Positions 1 to 9,219 of a stretch of 64,000 bases of DNA are shown here, in pieces. The position numbers and the translations under genes were made by a program. The stretch comes from JAHEDH01 sp963745865 (GTDB lineage: Bacteria > Actinomycetota > Acidimicrobiia > Spongiisociales > ZC4RG35): NCBI GenBank assembly GCA_963745865.1, contig CAVUYZ010000004.1, forward strand, positions 1 through 64,000, written 5' to 3'. Positions within the stretch are counted from its first letter, which is position 1; each line of letters begins with the position of its first letter. The notes under the pieces were generated by a model. That model was not told the DNA's origin. It saw nothing but the letters and a program-made list of their open reading frames with translations, and did not search any database.

Positions 1-99
1 CAACGACCTCGAGCGGGCCAAGCATTCGAGGTCTGCCACAGACGCAACCCTATCCACGACGACGGTGCCGATGGCGGCGGGGACCGCGTTCTCGCTCAT
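1..99 (-). CDS. 5' end of an unidentified gene running off the left edge
   Basis: An ATG at 99 opens a minus-strand frame that stays open to the window edge (33 codons). Almost every third codon position is G or C, as in the neighbouring genes. The visible protein begins MSENAVPAAIGTVVV and shows no motif I recognise. It would be divergent from the permease at 294 and share the control region at 100-293. The opposite strand is also open here, so the call is tentative. Confidence 0.3.
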   Translation of the reverse strand, partial: MSENAVPAAIGTVVVDRVASVADLECLARSRSL

Positions 100-216
100 G
101 GCACGAGGATGCTGTCTCGCCCTCACAGCCGGCTAACGGTGTCGCCCGGTGTCGGTTGATCGGTGATCGACCGATCCGGTCGGTCGTCTTCAGCGCCCTC
201 ACGCCGCCGTCCTTCA

Positions 217-249
217 TACATTGACAGCTATCGATGTATTTGGTAGCTT
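217..249 (+). promoter_or_regulatory. Promoter with overlapping palindromic operator for the permease gene
   Basis: A consensus -35 TTGACA lies at 221-226 and a TAGCTT -10 at 244-249, with a 17-bp spacer. Overlapping the -35 is an imperfect 22-bp palindrome at 217-238 with outer arms TACAT and ATGTA; 18 of 22 positions are symmetric. This layout fits a repressor that blocks RNA polymerase. ArsR/SmtB repressors use sites of this size and often control this permease family, but no ArsR gene is visible in the window, so the regulator is inferred. The rest of 100-293 shows nothing else. Confidence 0.6.
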
Positions 250-260
250 GGCCTTCGACA

Positions 261-282
261 ACATATCGATAGTCATCAATGT
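261..282. promoter_or_regulatory. Second operator-like site downstream of the -10
   Basis: This stretch has the same ends as the first site (ACAT and AATGT). A 16-bp stretch at 267-282 matches the reverse complement of the first site at 13 of 16 positions. It lies between the -10 and the ribosome-binding site (GAGG, 283-286) of the permease gene. A tandem pair of related sites supports a dimeric repressor binding twice. The protein is unknown. Confidence 0.4.
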
Positions 283-293
283 GAGGAAACACC

Positions 294-1268
294 ATGAGTA
301 CCTGGATCTCTCAGTTTGCCGGGAATGTCGCTGCCGACGTCGCTGGCACGATCGCCCACACCTGGCCCTTCCTGGTGATGTCAATCATCGCTGCGGCGGC
401 CGTTTCGACCTATGTGGGAACCGACCGTGTCTCCCGACTGCTGCGGGGCCACGTCGTCCTGGCGACGTTCGGCGCCGTGGCGCTCGCCACGCTCACGCCC
501 TTCTGTTCGTGCGGGACGATGGCTGTCCTGCTCGGCATGCTCGCCACCCAGGCGCCATGGGCTCCCCTCGTCGCATTCATGGTCTCGTCGCCCCTCACCA
601 GCCCATCTGAGCTCCTGCTCTCGGCGGGGCTCTTCGGCTGGCCCTTCGCACTCACGTTCTTCGTCGGAACGATCGGGCTGGGACTCGCCGCAGGTGCCGT
701 TGCCGCGGCGGTCGAGCGGACGGGATGGCTGAGAGACCAGGCGCGAGTCCGACCTGACTCGTCGTGCGATACCGGAGAGTGCCAGGTGGGCGCACCCGCC
801 TTCGCCGGCGCCGGGCCGGGAACCCCCTCTGCCGCCCAGATGGAGCAGGAGCTCGGCGACCTCCAACTCGGCGAGTTCGCCCGCGAGCTCCGCTCGGTAG
901 GGGCTCGACTCACCGGATTCTTCCTGGCGTTCACGACCATTGGATACATGGTCATCGAGGCGATCCCGACGGCGTGGATCTCAGAGTGGCTCGGCAACGG
1001 CTCGACGTTCGCCGTGCCCCTCGCCGCAATGCTCGGCATCCCCGCCTATGTGAACACCGAGGCTTCACTCCCGCTCGTCGCCGCGCTGGTTGCCGGCGGC
1101 ATGAGCACAGGCGCTGCCCTCTCGTTCCTGGTCACGGGAGCGGGAACCAGCATTGGCGCCATTGCCGGCCTGCTCGTCATCGCACGGCGTCGCGTCGTAT
1201 CACTGGTGGTGGTGCTGCTGTTCGCCGGTGCATTGGCGATGGGATGGGCGGGGACGATCATCCTTTGA
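294..1268 (+). CDS. COG0701/ArsP-family permease
   Basis: Integral membrane permease of the COG0701 (DUF318, ArsP_1) family. Members export organoarsenicals or are linked to metal and redox stress; the substrate here is not known. The 324-residue protein is hydrophobic in two blocks. The family signature TPFCSCGTMA is at about residues 69-78 with Cys71 and Cys73, followed by the conserved stretch SSPLTSPSELLLSAG. The two membrane halves are joined by a soluble loop (about residues 145-200) holding a CDTGEC pair, Cys158 and Cys163, a possible extra metalloid or redox site. The ATG at 294 is preceded by GAGG at 283-286. The gene converges on the nitroreductase gene; a short palindrome at 1279-1293 sits across the junction and could help termination. 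Confidence 0.85.
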   Translation: MSTWISQFAGNVAADVAGTIAHTWPFLVMSIIAAAAVSTYVGTDRVSRLLRGHVVLATFGAVALATLTPFCSCGTMAVLLGMLATQAPWAPLVAFMVSSPLTSPSELLLSAGLFGWPFALTFFVGTIGLGLAAGAVAAAVERTGWLRDQARVRPDSSCDTGECQVGAPAFAGAGPGTPSAAQMEQELGDLQLGEFARELRSVGARLTGFFLAFTTIGYMVIEAIPTAWISEWLGNGSTFAVPLAAMLGIPAYVNTEASLPLVAALVAGGMSTGAALSFLVTGAGTSIGAIAGLLVIARRRVVSLVVVLLFAGALAMGWAGTIIL

Positions 1269-1286
1269 CCGATCGAGAGCCCTGAC

Positions 1287-1814
1287 TCAGGGCGAAAAGC
1301 GCTCTCGGCGCACGATCTCGTCGAGGTCTTTTCGGCCGCCCATGGAACGTCGCGCCCGGCCCTCCCGCTCGGCGGCTTCATCGGGATAGCCGAGTGTGAT
1401 GCCGTATCGCGCGCCGTGGTCGTCCGGCACACCCAGGACCGCTTTGGCGTCGTCCTCTCGGTGGAACGTGACCGGGCACGAGCCAATTCCCAGGGCGGCG
1501 GCGGCGAGCATCATGTTCTGGGAGAGGCGCCCTACGTCCCAGTCGTATGCCCCCGGGAGCCGGACTGGAACGATGGTGGTCGGGGCGTTGCGGAGCGGAG
1601 TCGTGAAGTCGCCGCAGGCTGCGAGTCGATCGAGTTGTCCGCGGTCCTGGACGACGACGATGGCCCACTTCTGAAAGTTCTTGCCCGAGCCGGTCCATCG
1701 ACCGGCCTCGAGGATCGCCTCCAGGTGCTCATCCGAAACCTGACGGTCCAGAAAATGGCGCACCACCCGGAGACCCCTTACGGCCTTGTACACGGTGGGA
1801 TTTGGTTGGAGCAT
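1287..1814 (-). CDS. Nitroreductase family protein
   Basis: FMN-dependent nitroreductase-fold oxidoreductase of 175 residues, a normal size for the small members. The N-terminal VYKAVRGLRVVRHFLDRQV carries the Arg-rich FMN-phosphate contact seen in the family. It is followed by LEAGRWTGSGKNFQKW, the usual SxxNxQPW-like segment, and NMMLAAAALGIGSC in the FMN-binding half. The ATG at 1814 was chosen because AGAGGAC lies just upstream; the frame is open further back but without such a site. It is last in a leftward group behind a CoA-binding protein and a dehalogenase-like gene (15-bp gap). The physiological substrate cannot be told from sequence. Confidence 0.8.
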   Translation of the reverse strand: MLQPNPTVYKAVRGLRVVRHFLDRQVSDEHLEAILEAGRWTGSGKNFQKWAIVVVQDRGQLDRLAACGDFTTPLRNAPTTIVPVRLPGAYDWDVGRLSQNMMLAAAALGIGSCPVTFHREDDAKAVLGVPDDHGARYGITLGYPDEAAEREGRARRSMGGRKDLDEIVRRERFSP

Positions 1815-1828
1815 GAGTCGTCCTCTGG

Positions 1829-2215
1829 TCAGCGGGCTTCGATCATGATGCATCGGTGGTGGATCACGTCCAATCCGGCGTCGTTGGCGTGGTCGATGAG
1901 TTCGCTCGATTCGGCGCCGGGTTGGAACCACACCAGACCCAGCCCGAGATCGGCCATCTGATCCACGATGGTCATTCCGACATCGGATGGGACGACGACG
2001 TTGACGATGTCGACGTCTGCGGGGACCGAGGCGAGGTCGGGATAGCTCGCGTCCCCGTCGACCGTGTCACGGTGGGGGTTCACCGGCCACACGGTGAACC
2101 CCTTGGCTTTCAGATCGCAATAGATACGACCCCCGTACTTCCACTTGGAATCTGTGGCCCCGATGACGGCGATCGACGTCTCCTTCGATCGCAGGAGTTC
2201 GTCGACGTCGGTCAT
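1829..2215 (-). CDS. CoA-binding domain protein (YccU-like)
   Basis: Short stand-alone CoA-binding Rossmann protein of 128 residues. Seen: IAVIGATDSKWKYGGRIYCDL in the nucleotide-binding turn, VWPVNPHRDTVDG, then VPADVDIVNVVVPSD and VWFQPGAESSELIDHA, all typical of the COG1832 family. Such proteins bind CoA; their cellular role is poorly defined. Its ATG at 2215 overlaps the stop of the upstream dehalogenase-like gene by 4 bp (ATGA), so the two are translationally coupled. The nitroreductase gene follows. Confidence 0.8.
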   Translation of the reverse strand: MTDVDELLRSKETSIAVIGATDSKWKYGGRIYCDLKAKGFTVWPVNPHRDTVDGDASYPDLASVPADVDIVNVVVPSDVGMTIVDQMADLGLGLVWFQPGAESSELIDHANDAGLDVIHHRCIMIEAR

Positions 2216-2878
2216 GTCAACGCCGCCAATACCCCATCGAGGTCGCTGGCGATGATCGGAGGTGGCTTCGTTGGCAAGCTCCAACTCACACCAGGCCGCT
2301 TCACAAATGCAGCCTGAGCCCCGATGCTCATCGCACCGGCGCAGTCCCAGTCGTGGGCAGCGACCAGCATCATCTCGTCGATCTCCACCCCGAACCGCAC
2401 CGCGGCGTGGAGGTACACCTCGGGCGCCGGCTTGAACCGTTCGATCTCGTCACAGCTCATCACGATATCCATGAGAGGAAGCAGACCGGCGTTCTCGAGT
2501 TGCGAGGTCATGACGTCGGTGCTGCCGTTCGTCAGCGCTGCGGTCCGATAGCCGGCCTCACGGATTGCGGTGATCGCCGTCGCCACGTCCGGATGGGGGG
2601 CAAGCGTCCGCATCCCGCCGACCACCTCGGCTGCGGCGTCGGGCCCGACATCGATGCCGTGCTTGGCTCCCAGCATCAGCAATGCCTCGACTCCCGATCT
2701 CGCCAAAGCCGCGATACGAGCGGAGGTGGTTGGAGACCAGCGAGCCATGGAGCATGCGGGCGAACCACTCGCCCATGAGATCCGCCGAGCCGAAAACCGA
2801 CGCAAATCCCTCCGTCAGTGAGCTCAGGCTCAACAGCGTCTCGTTGACGTCGAACACCACAATCCGAGGCTTCTCCAT
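2212..2878 (-). CDS. HAD-superfamily haloacid dehalogenase, type II (frameshifted)
   Basis: Cytosolic HAD hydrolase resembling L-2-haloacid dehalogenases. The N-terminal frame from the ATG at 2878 holds the nucleophile motif FDVNETLLSL. A second frame holds motif II (AALTNGS), the lysine of motif III (IERFKPAPEVY) and motif IV (VAAHDWDCAGA), the last being characteristic of type II dehalogenases. The frames meet near 2700, between YRGFGEI and ARSGVEALL, so one small indel splits a protein of about 220 residues, the normal length. No domain is missing, which points to a sequence error rather than decay. Substrate is uncertain; many relatives act on phosphates or have unknown targets. It heads the leftward three-gene group. 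Confidence 0.75.
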
Positions 2879-2917
2879 CCCCAGAACCTACCGCCCACCA
2901 CCCCCGGTGGCATCCGA

Positions 2918-3035
2918 AACCCAGGGTTGCAGGCACGGTATGTCGTCTCTGGGGCCCACGGTTCGAGGCGACATCGATGCCTCCCGGTCAACTGCGGGCC
3001 CCTGGCACGGTATGCCTGTACTGCAACCCTGGGTT
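2918..3035. repeat. 118-bp inverted-repeat element, copy 1
   Basis: The ends are perfect 15-bp inverted repeats: AACCCAGGGTTGCAG at 2918-2932 and its complement at 3021-3035. The inner arms contain GCACGGTATG-type words and GGGGCCCACGGTT. An element of exactly the same length with the same ends lies at 23308-23425. The left half of this copy matches the reverse complement of the right half of copy 2, and vice versa. It encodes nothing convincing. It sits between the divergent dehalogenase-like and acs genes. A REP- or MITE-like dispersed element is the likeliest explanation; a cis-regulatory hairpin is the alternative. Confidence 0.85.
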
Positions 3036-3114
3036 GGAAAGCATGCGCTTGCGGGCGACGAAGGGGGTTCGTTCGAAATAGGGTCTTGGGAAAGCCGATA
3101 CCAGGAGACAAACC

Positions 3115-5061
<1,947 letters not shown>

Positions 5062-5065
<4 letters not shown>

Positions 5066-5733
5066 TCGAGCCCGGTGATGCCCGGTCGAGTGGGGGACTC
5101 GACCAGGCATCGCCTGCGGAGCATCCCGAAGGGTCGAAGGGCTCACGCCGGCGGCGTTTCCGTTCAGCTCCGCTCATGGGGGTCGTCTTCGTTGCACTCT
5201 TGGGGTTCGGTGTTTGGTGGGCCTCGGGCCTCGGACCTCGGATCAAGGTGCCGCAGGGCGTTCCCGGCGACGTGTCGGCGATCGTCGACGGAACGTGGCC
5301 GCGATTTCTCGATGCGTTCCCGGCGCGTCACGAATGCATCGGCGATGTGACACTGCTGCTCGTCTTCGACGTCGAGGGCGGCGCCGCCTCGTACGATCCC
5401 GACGAATCGACGATCCGTGTCGAGATCCCAACCACGCCCGAACGGTTCGAGGAATCACTCGTCCACGAGCTGGGACATCATCTCGAGCATCGATGTAACC
5501 CGGTCGGCTCGATCGGGGACGCGTTCATCGTTGCCCAGGGTCTGGACCCCACCACGGAGTGGTTCGATCGTGACCGGTGGTTCGAGGCGCCAACGGAGCA
5601 CTTCGCCGAGGCGGTGGTGCAACTGACGCTCGGCGAACGCCGGATCCACGCTGATCGCTTCACGATCAAGGATGCATCGCTCCGGCTGGTAGCCGACTGG
5701 GCACGCGACTCGGGCGTTTCGCCGACGCCGTGA
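5062..5733 (+). CDS. Membrane-anchored HExxH protein, putative metallopeptidase
   Basis: No named family recognised. A basic, Gly/Ser-rich N-terminus is followed by one membrane span (about residues 39-56, GVVFVALLGFGVWWASG). An extracytoplasmic domain then holds HELGHHLEHRC (about residues 135-145), a zinc-binding HExxH, and a later APTEHFAEAVVQL that could give the third ligand. Two cysteines (ECIGDV and HRCNPV) could form a disulfide. The first possible start is TTG at 5062, overlapping the acs stop; ATG at 5176 would leave just the anchor and domain. Neither has a clear ribosome-binding site. Its position suggests cotranscription with acs. Confidence 0.55.
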
Positions 5734-5751
5734 GACCGGTTCGATTGATCC

Positions 5752-5772
5752 CGGCCGTCGAGGCCACGGCCG
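5752..5772. terminator. Hairpin between convergent genes
   Basis: CGGCCGT at 5752-5758 pairs with ACGGCCG at 5766-5772 across a 7-nt loop. It falls in the 48-bp gap between the convergent HExxH and argE-like genes. There is no T-run, as usual in high-GC actinobacteria, so it is only a plausible bidirectional terminator. Confidence 0.4.
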
Positions 5773-5781
5773 CGACAAACC

Positions 5782-6951
5782 TCAGTCCCGTCCGAGTTTT
5801 TCCGTCAGTCCGTGGAGCATGTCGAGACATCGCTCCAGCTGCTCGATCTCGACGTACTCGTCGGGACGATGGGCGACATCGATCGAACCGGGGCCGCACA
5901 CGACCGCGGGGATCCCCGCCTCCTGATACAGGCCGGCCTCGGTGCCGAACGAAACCACATCGACCTCTGTCTCACCCGTCAGCGACTTGGCCAGGTCGAC
6001 CGCTGGGGAGTGCTCCACCGTCTCGAGTCCGTCGACCGCGCCGACGGTCTCGGTCACGATCGTCGAGTCGGGATGAAGCTGGCGCATCTGGGACAACAGC
6101 GCCTGTTCATAGGCGCCGACTGCGAGGACGGCGTATTCGGCATCCGACCGTTTCACCGGTCGCATCTCCCACTCGAAGCTGCACTGTCCTGCGACGATGT
6201 TGCGGGCGGTGCCACCGGTGATCGCACCGACGCTGATCGTGGTGTGTGGTGGGTCGTAGCGCGTGCCGAGCGGTGCCATGGCCGCGAGCTCCCCGCCGAT
6301 CTCGAGAAGTCGGGAGATGAACTTCACCGCGTACTCGACGGCGTTGACGGCCTTCGACGGCGCCGATCCGTGGCCCTCGAGCCCGCTGATCGTGGTGGTG
6401 TACTCGTAGCACCCTTTGTGCGCCTCGATGATCCGAAGATTCGTCGGCTCGCCGATGATCGCCGCCATCGGCATGGGGCCGGTCCGAAGCAGGTCGCTGA
6501 TGAGAACCGGGGCTCCGAGGCATCCGATCTCTTCGTCGTAGGTGAGGGCGATGTGTACAGGCCGCTTCAGATCAGCGGCTGCAAACACCGGGACCATGGC
6601 GAGGCAGCAGGCGATGAAACCCTTCATGTCGACCGCTCCACGCCCGTAGACCCGTTGGTCACGACGGGTGGCCAGGAATGGTGCTCCGGTCCAGGCCTCC
6701 TCGTCTTCAGCCGGCACGACATCGGTATGGCCCGAGAGGATCACACCCCCGTCCACGTCAGGACCGATCGTGGCGAGCAGGTTCGCCTTCCGACCGTCGG
6801 CGTCATAGGTGATCGATGTCCGTGCTCCCGTACCACGCAGCAGCTGATCGGCGTACTCGATGAGATGCAGATTCGAATCGGAGGTGACCGTCGGGAAGCC
6901 GATCAGATCGCCCAGGAGGAGCATCGTCTCGTTGCGGAGGTCGTTGTTCAC
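5782..6951 (-). CDS. M20-family N-acyl deacetylase, ArgE-like, in the ectoine cluster
   Basis: Zinc-dependent deacetylase of the ArgE/DapE (M20) family, 389 residues. Metal and catalytic motifs read SGHTDVVPAED, VYGRGAVDMKGF, TYDEEIGCLGA (catalytic Glu-Glu), IIGEPTNLRI and, near the end, CGPGSIDVAHRPDEY. By family it would be called acetylornithine deacetylase. It is last in the leftward ectoine arm and its GTG start overlaps the upstream stop by 4 bp (GTGA). Ectoine hydrolysis yields N-acetyl-2,4-diaminobutyrate, a one-carbon-shorter homologue of N-acetylornithine, and no DoeB (AstE-type) gene is present. I infer that it deacetylates N-acetyl-diaminobutyrate. It could still be a plain ArgE. 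Confidence 0.8.
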   Translation of the reverse strand: MNNDLRNETMLLLGDLIGFPTVTSDSNLHLIEYADQLLRGTGARTSITYDADGRKANLLATIGPDVDGGVILSGHTDVVPAEDEEAWTGAPFLATRRDQRVYGRGAVDMKGFIACCLAMVPVFAAADLKRPVHIALTYDEEIGCLGAPVLISDLLRTGPMPMAAIIGEPTNLRIIEAHKGCYEYTTTISGLEGHGSAPSKAVNAVEYAVKFISRLLEIGGELAAMAPLGTRYDPPHTTISVGAITGGTARNIVAGQCSFEWEMRPVKRSDAEYAVLAVGAYEQALLSQMRQLHPDSTIVTETVGAVDGLETVEHSPAVDLAKSLTGETEVDVVSFGTEAGLYQEAGIPAVVCGPGSIDVAHRPDEYVEIEQLERCLDMLHGLTEKLGRD

Positions 6952-7952
6952 GCGGGAACCTCACGCACGACATCCGCGGCGCTCTCGGTGTACCGGTTCA
7001 GCACGTCGACGACCGTACCGGTGTCGACCATCGAACCAGTGGCGACGATGGCGATTCGATCTCCGAACAGCGAACGGTCTCGGAAGAGAAGAGCGGCGAT
7101 CGGCGTAGCGGCAGCTCCCTCCAGCAGGATCTTCTCGCACATGATCGACTCGGCCATTGCAGCACCGATCTCCTGCTCGGTGACGAGCACGATCTCATCG
7201 ACCAGGTCACAGACCATGGCGAACGTATGGGTGTTCTCGACGGTGATCCCACCTTGGAGGCTGTCGGCGAGGCTCTCGACCTCGTCGATGACGACCGGAT
7301 GACCGGCCTGGCGGCTCTCGTACATCGCCGCCCCGCGGTCCATCGACACTCCGATGACACGCGCTGACCGCGATGATTTCACGGCCAGGGCGATTCCGGC
7401 GATCAGAGCGCCACCCGATACGGGAACGATGACCGTGTCCAGGTCCGACCAGTCCTCCAACAACTCGAGCCCGATGGTGCCGTGGCCCGCCGTGGTGGCG
7501 GGGTCGTTGATCGGGTCGACGAGGGCGTATCCCATCCCGGCGAGTTCGGCGGCACGCTCGGCGGCATCGTCCTGGCTGTCGCCCACGATCTCGAGGGTCG
7601 CCCCGGCCTCCCTGAGAGCCGCTCGTTTGTCAGCGGTGGTGTTGGTCGACATGCAGACCGTCGCAGGCAGACCGAGCCGACCGGCGACATGGACCACTGC
7701 CCGCCCGTGGTTGCCCGTCGAATATGTCACGACTCCACGCTCGGGATCGACGTCGTCGAGGCCGAGGATGACGTTCCCCGCCCCGCGGACCTTGAACGAC
7801 CGGGTGTCCTGGGTGGATTCGAGTTTGAGTCGCACGTCGGCGTTGCGGGCACGGGAGAGAGTCGATGATCGGGTGAGCGGGGTGTGGTGGGCGAGTCCGG
7901 CGAGTCGGGCTCTGGCCCGGTGGACGGCTGTCACGCTGGGTCCGGCGGGCAC
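6948..7952 (-). CDS. Threonine dehydratase-like PLP enzyme, EutB paralogue
   Basis: PLP-dependent beta-elimination enzyme of the threonine dehydratase fold II, 334 residues. SFKVRGA carries the Schiff-base lysine (about residue 52), STGNHGRA binds the substrate, and VSGGALIAG binds the PLP phosphate. The segment GVSMDRGAAM with ADSLQGGITVENTHTF is shared with EutB, the hydroxyectoine utilisation dehydratase encoded at the other end of this cluster (16275-17259). The two are clear paralogues. It starts with GTG at 7952, 3 nt after the doeA stop, and is coupled to the argE-like gene. A role on the hydroxylated diaminobutyrate derivative is inferred; ordinary threonine or serine dehydratase activity is the alternative. 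Confidence 0.75.
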   Translation of the reverse strand: MPAGPSVTAVHRARARLAGLAHHTPLTRSSTLSRARNADVRLKLESTQDTRSFKVRGAGNVILGLDDVDPERGVVTYSTGNHGRAVVHVAGRLGLPATVCMSTNTTADKRAALREAGATLEIVGDSQDDAAERAAELAGMGYALVDPINDPATTAGHGTIGLELLEDWSDLDTVIVPVSGGALIAGIALAVKSSRSARVIGVSMDRGAAMYESRQAGHPVVIDEVESLADSLQGGITVENTHTFAMVCDLVDEIVLVTEQEIGAAMAESIMCEKILLEGAAATPIAALLFRDRSLFGDRIAIVATGSMVDTGTVVDVLNRYTESAADVVREVPA

Positions 7953-7955
7953 CGC

Positions 7956-9158
7956 TCAGGCCTTCACGAACAGCTCACGGGGGTAGTTCGTGAGAGTCTG
8001 TGCGGGGCCGTCGTCGGTGATCAGAATGCTCTCGGTGATCTCCAGACCCCACGAGTCCATCCACAGGCCTGGCATGAAGTGAAACGTCATCCCCGGTTCG
8101 AGGATCGACTCGTCCTCGCTTCGAAGACTGATGGTGCGCTCACCCCAGTCGGGCGGGTAGCTGATCCCGATCGGGTATCCGCACCGTGCCGACCGCTCGA
8201 TTCCCGCTCGCTCGAGTGTGGCGTGAAGTGCGTTGGCGACATCCTGGGCGCGACGGCCCGCTCTCGCCGCGTCGATTCCGGCCTCGAGCCCCTCGAGCAG
8301 TGCCGCCTCCGCCCGCCTGATCTCGTCCGGAGGTGTGCCGAGGTAGGCCGTTCGTGACAGGGGGGCGTGGTATCGCCGGTGACAGCCGGCGATCTCGAAG
8401 AACGTGCCGGCGCCCCGCTCGAGTGGTGTGTCGTCCCAGGTGAGGTGTGGGGCCGAGGCATCGATCCCTGTCGGGAGGAGCGGGACGATTGCTGCGTAGT
8501 CGCCACCGTGCCCGTCAGCGCCCATCGCCGAGGCGTGGAGTATCTCGGCGACCAACTCGTTCTTGCGCATGCCGGGCTCGATGGTCTCCCGGATCCTGTC
8601 ATGCATCGACTCGACGATTCTCGCTGCCCGGCGCATGTAGGTCAGCTCTCGCTCGGACTTCACCATGCGTTGCCAGTTCACCAGCGCCGTCGCGTCGATC
8701 AGCGTCGCATTCGGAAGGCCAACCTCGAGGTGACCATGCGCTGCGGCCGAGTAGTAGTAGTTGTCGAGTTCCACGCCGATGCGGGCACCACCATGCCCGT
8801 GAGCCGTCAACAGCTCGGCCAGGTGCTGGTGGGGGTGGCGGACCGTCGACTGGACGTAGTTGTCTGGATAGCCGGCGATCCGGTCCTGCGACATGTAGAC
8901 GGTTCGCTTCGCTCCCTTGGCATCCTGGCCGCGGCCCCACCAGAGCGGATCGTTCTCGAGATCGACGACGACCGCCTGATGGGTGTAGAACGACCAGCCG
9001 TCATACCCGGTGAGCCATGCCATGTTGGACGGGTCGGTGGCGATCAGCACCTCGATGCCGCGTGACTCCATCTCGGCCCGCACTTTGGCGAGCCGAATGG
9101 CATATTCCTCGCGCGTGAACGGAAGGTCCACGGGAGGTGGGGCGGCTTGGCTCGTCAT
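7956..9158 (-). CDS. doeA: Ectoine hydrolase
   Basis: Opens the ectoine ring to N-acetyl-L-2,4-diaminobutyrate in the cytoplasm. It is a member of the M24 (pita-bread) fold, 400 residues, the usual length. Strong family stretches are MAWLTGYDGWSFYTHQAVVV (near residue 46), WWGRGQDAKGAKRTVYM (near 72) and the C-terminal TFHFMPGLWMDSWGLEITES. The start is ATG at 9158. It is the first enzyme gene after the ehu transporter genes, 61 bp behind ehuA, and is followed at 3 bp by the dehydratase paralogue. The same protein is called EutD in some species. This gene is the best single proof that the cluster concerns ectoine. Confidence 0.93.
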   Translation of the reverse strand: MTSQAAPPPVDLPFTREEYAIRLAKVRAEMESRGIEVLIATDPSNMAWLTGYDGWSFYTHQAVVVDLENDPLWWGRGQDAKGAKRTVYMSQDRIAGYPDNYVQSTVRHPHQHLAELLTAHGHGGARIGVELDNYYYSAAAHGHLEVGLPNATLIDATALVNWQRMVKSERELTYMRRAARIVESMHDRIRETIEPGMRKNELVAEILHASAMGADGHGGDYAAIVPLLPTGIDASAPHLTWDDTPLERGAGTFFEIAGCHRRYHAPLSRTAYLGTPPDEIRRAEAALLEGLEAGIDAARAGRRAQDVANALHATLERAGIERSARCGYPIGISYPPDWGERTISLRSEDESILEPGMTFHFMPGLWMDSWGLEITESILITDDGPAQTLTNYPRELFVKA

Positions 9159-9219
9159 CTGTGGCCCTCGACGTGATGTTTACGTGGTTCGTTCGCTGCT
9201 CGTGGCGTGCCGCGCACAG

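Noticed and set aside
1279..1293. Palindrome GCCCTGA-C-TCAGGGC as a strong terminator
   Set aside because: Only a short stem with a tight loop and no T-run; mentioned with the permease but not called as a feature.
2918..3035. Short peptides read from the repeat element as a coding gene
   Set aside because: Open frames through both copies exist only because the palindrome lacks stops; there is no start signal, and the frames differ between copies.
5812..7302. 496-codon open frame opposite argE-like and the EutB paralogue
   Set aside because: Crosses the GTGA junction of two coupled genes on the other strand; composition is typical of an antisense frame.
6948..7952. Calling the dehydratase ilvA (isoleucine synthesis)
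   Set aside because: It lacks the C-terminal regulatory domain of IlvA and shares EutB-type motifs; the genomic setting is ectoine use.
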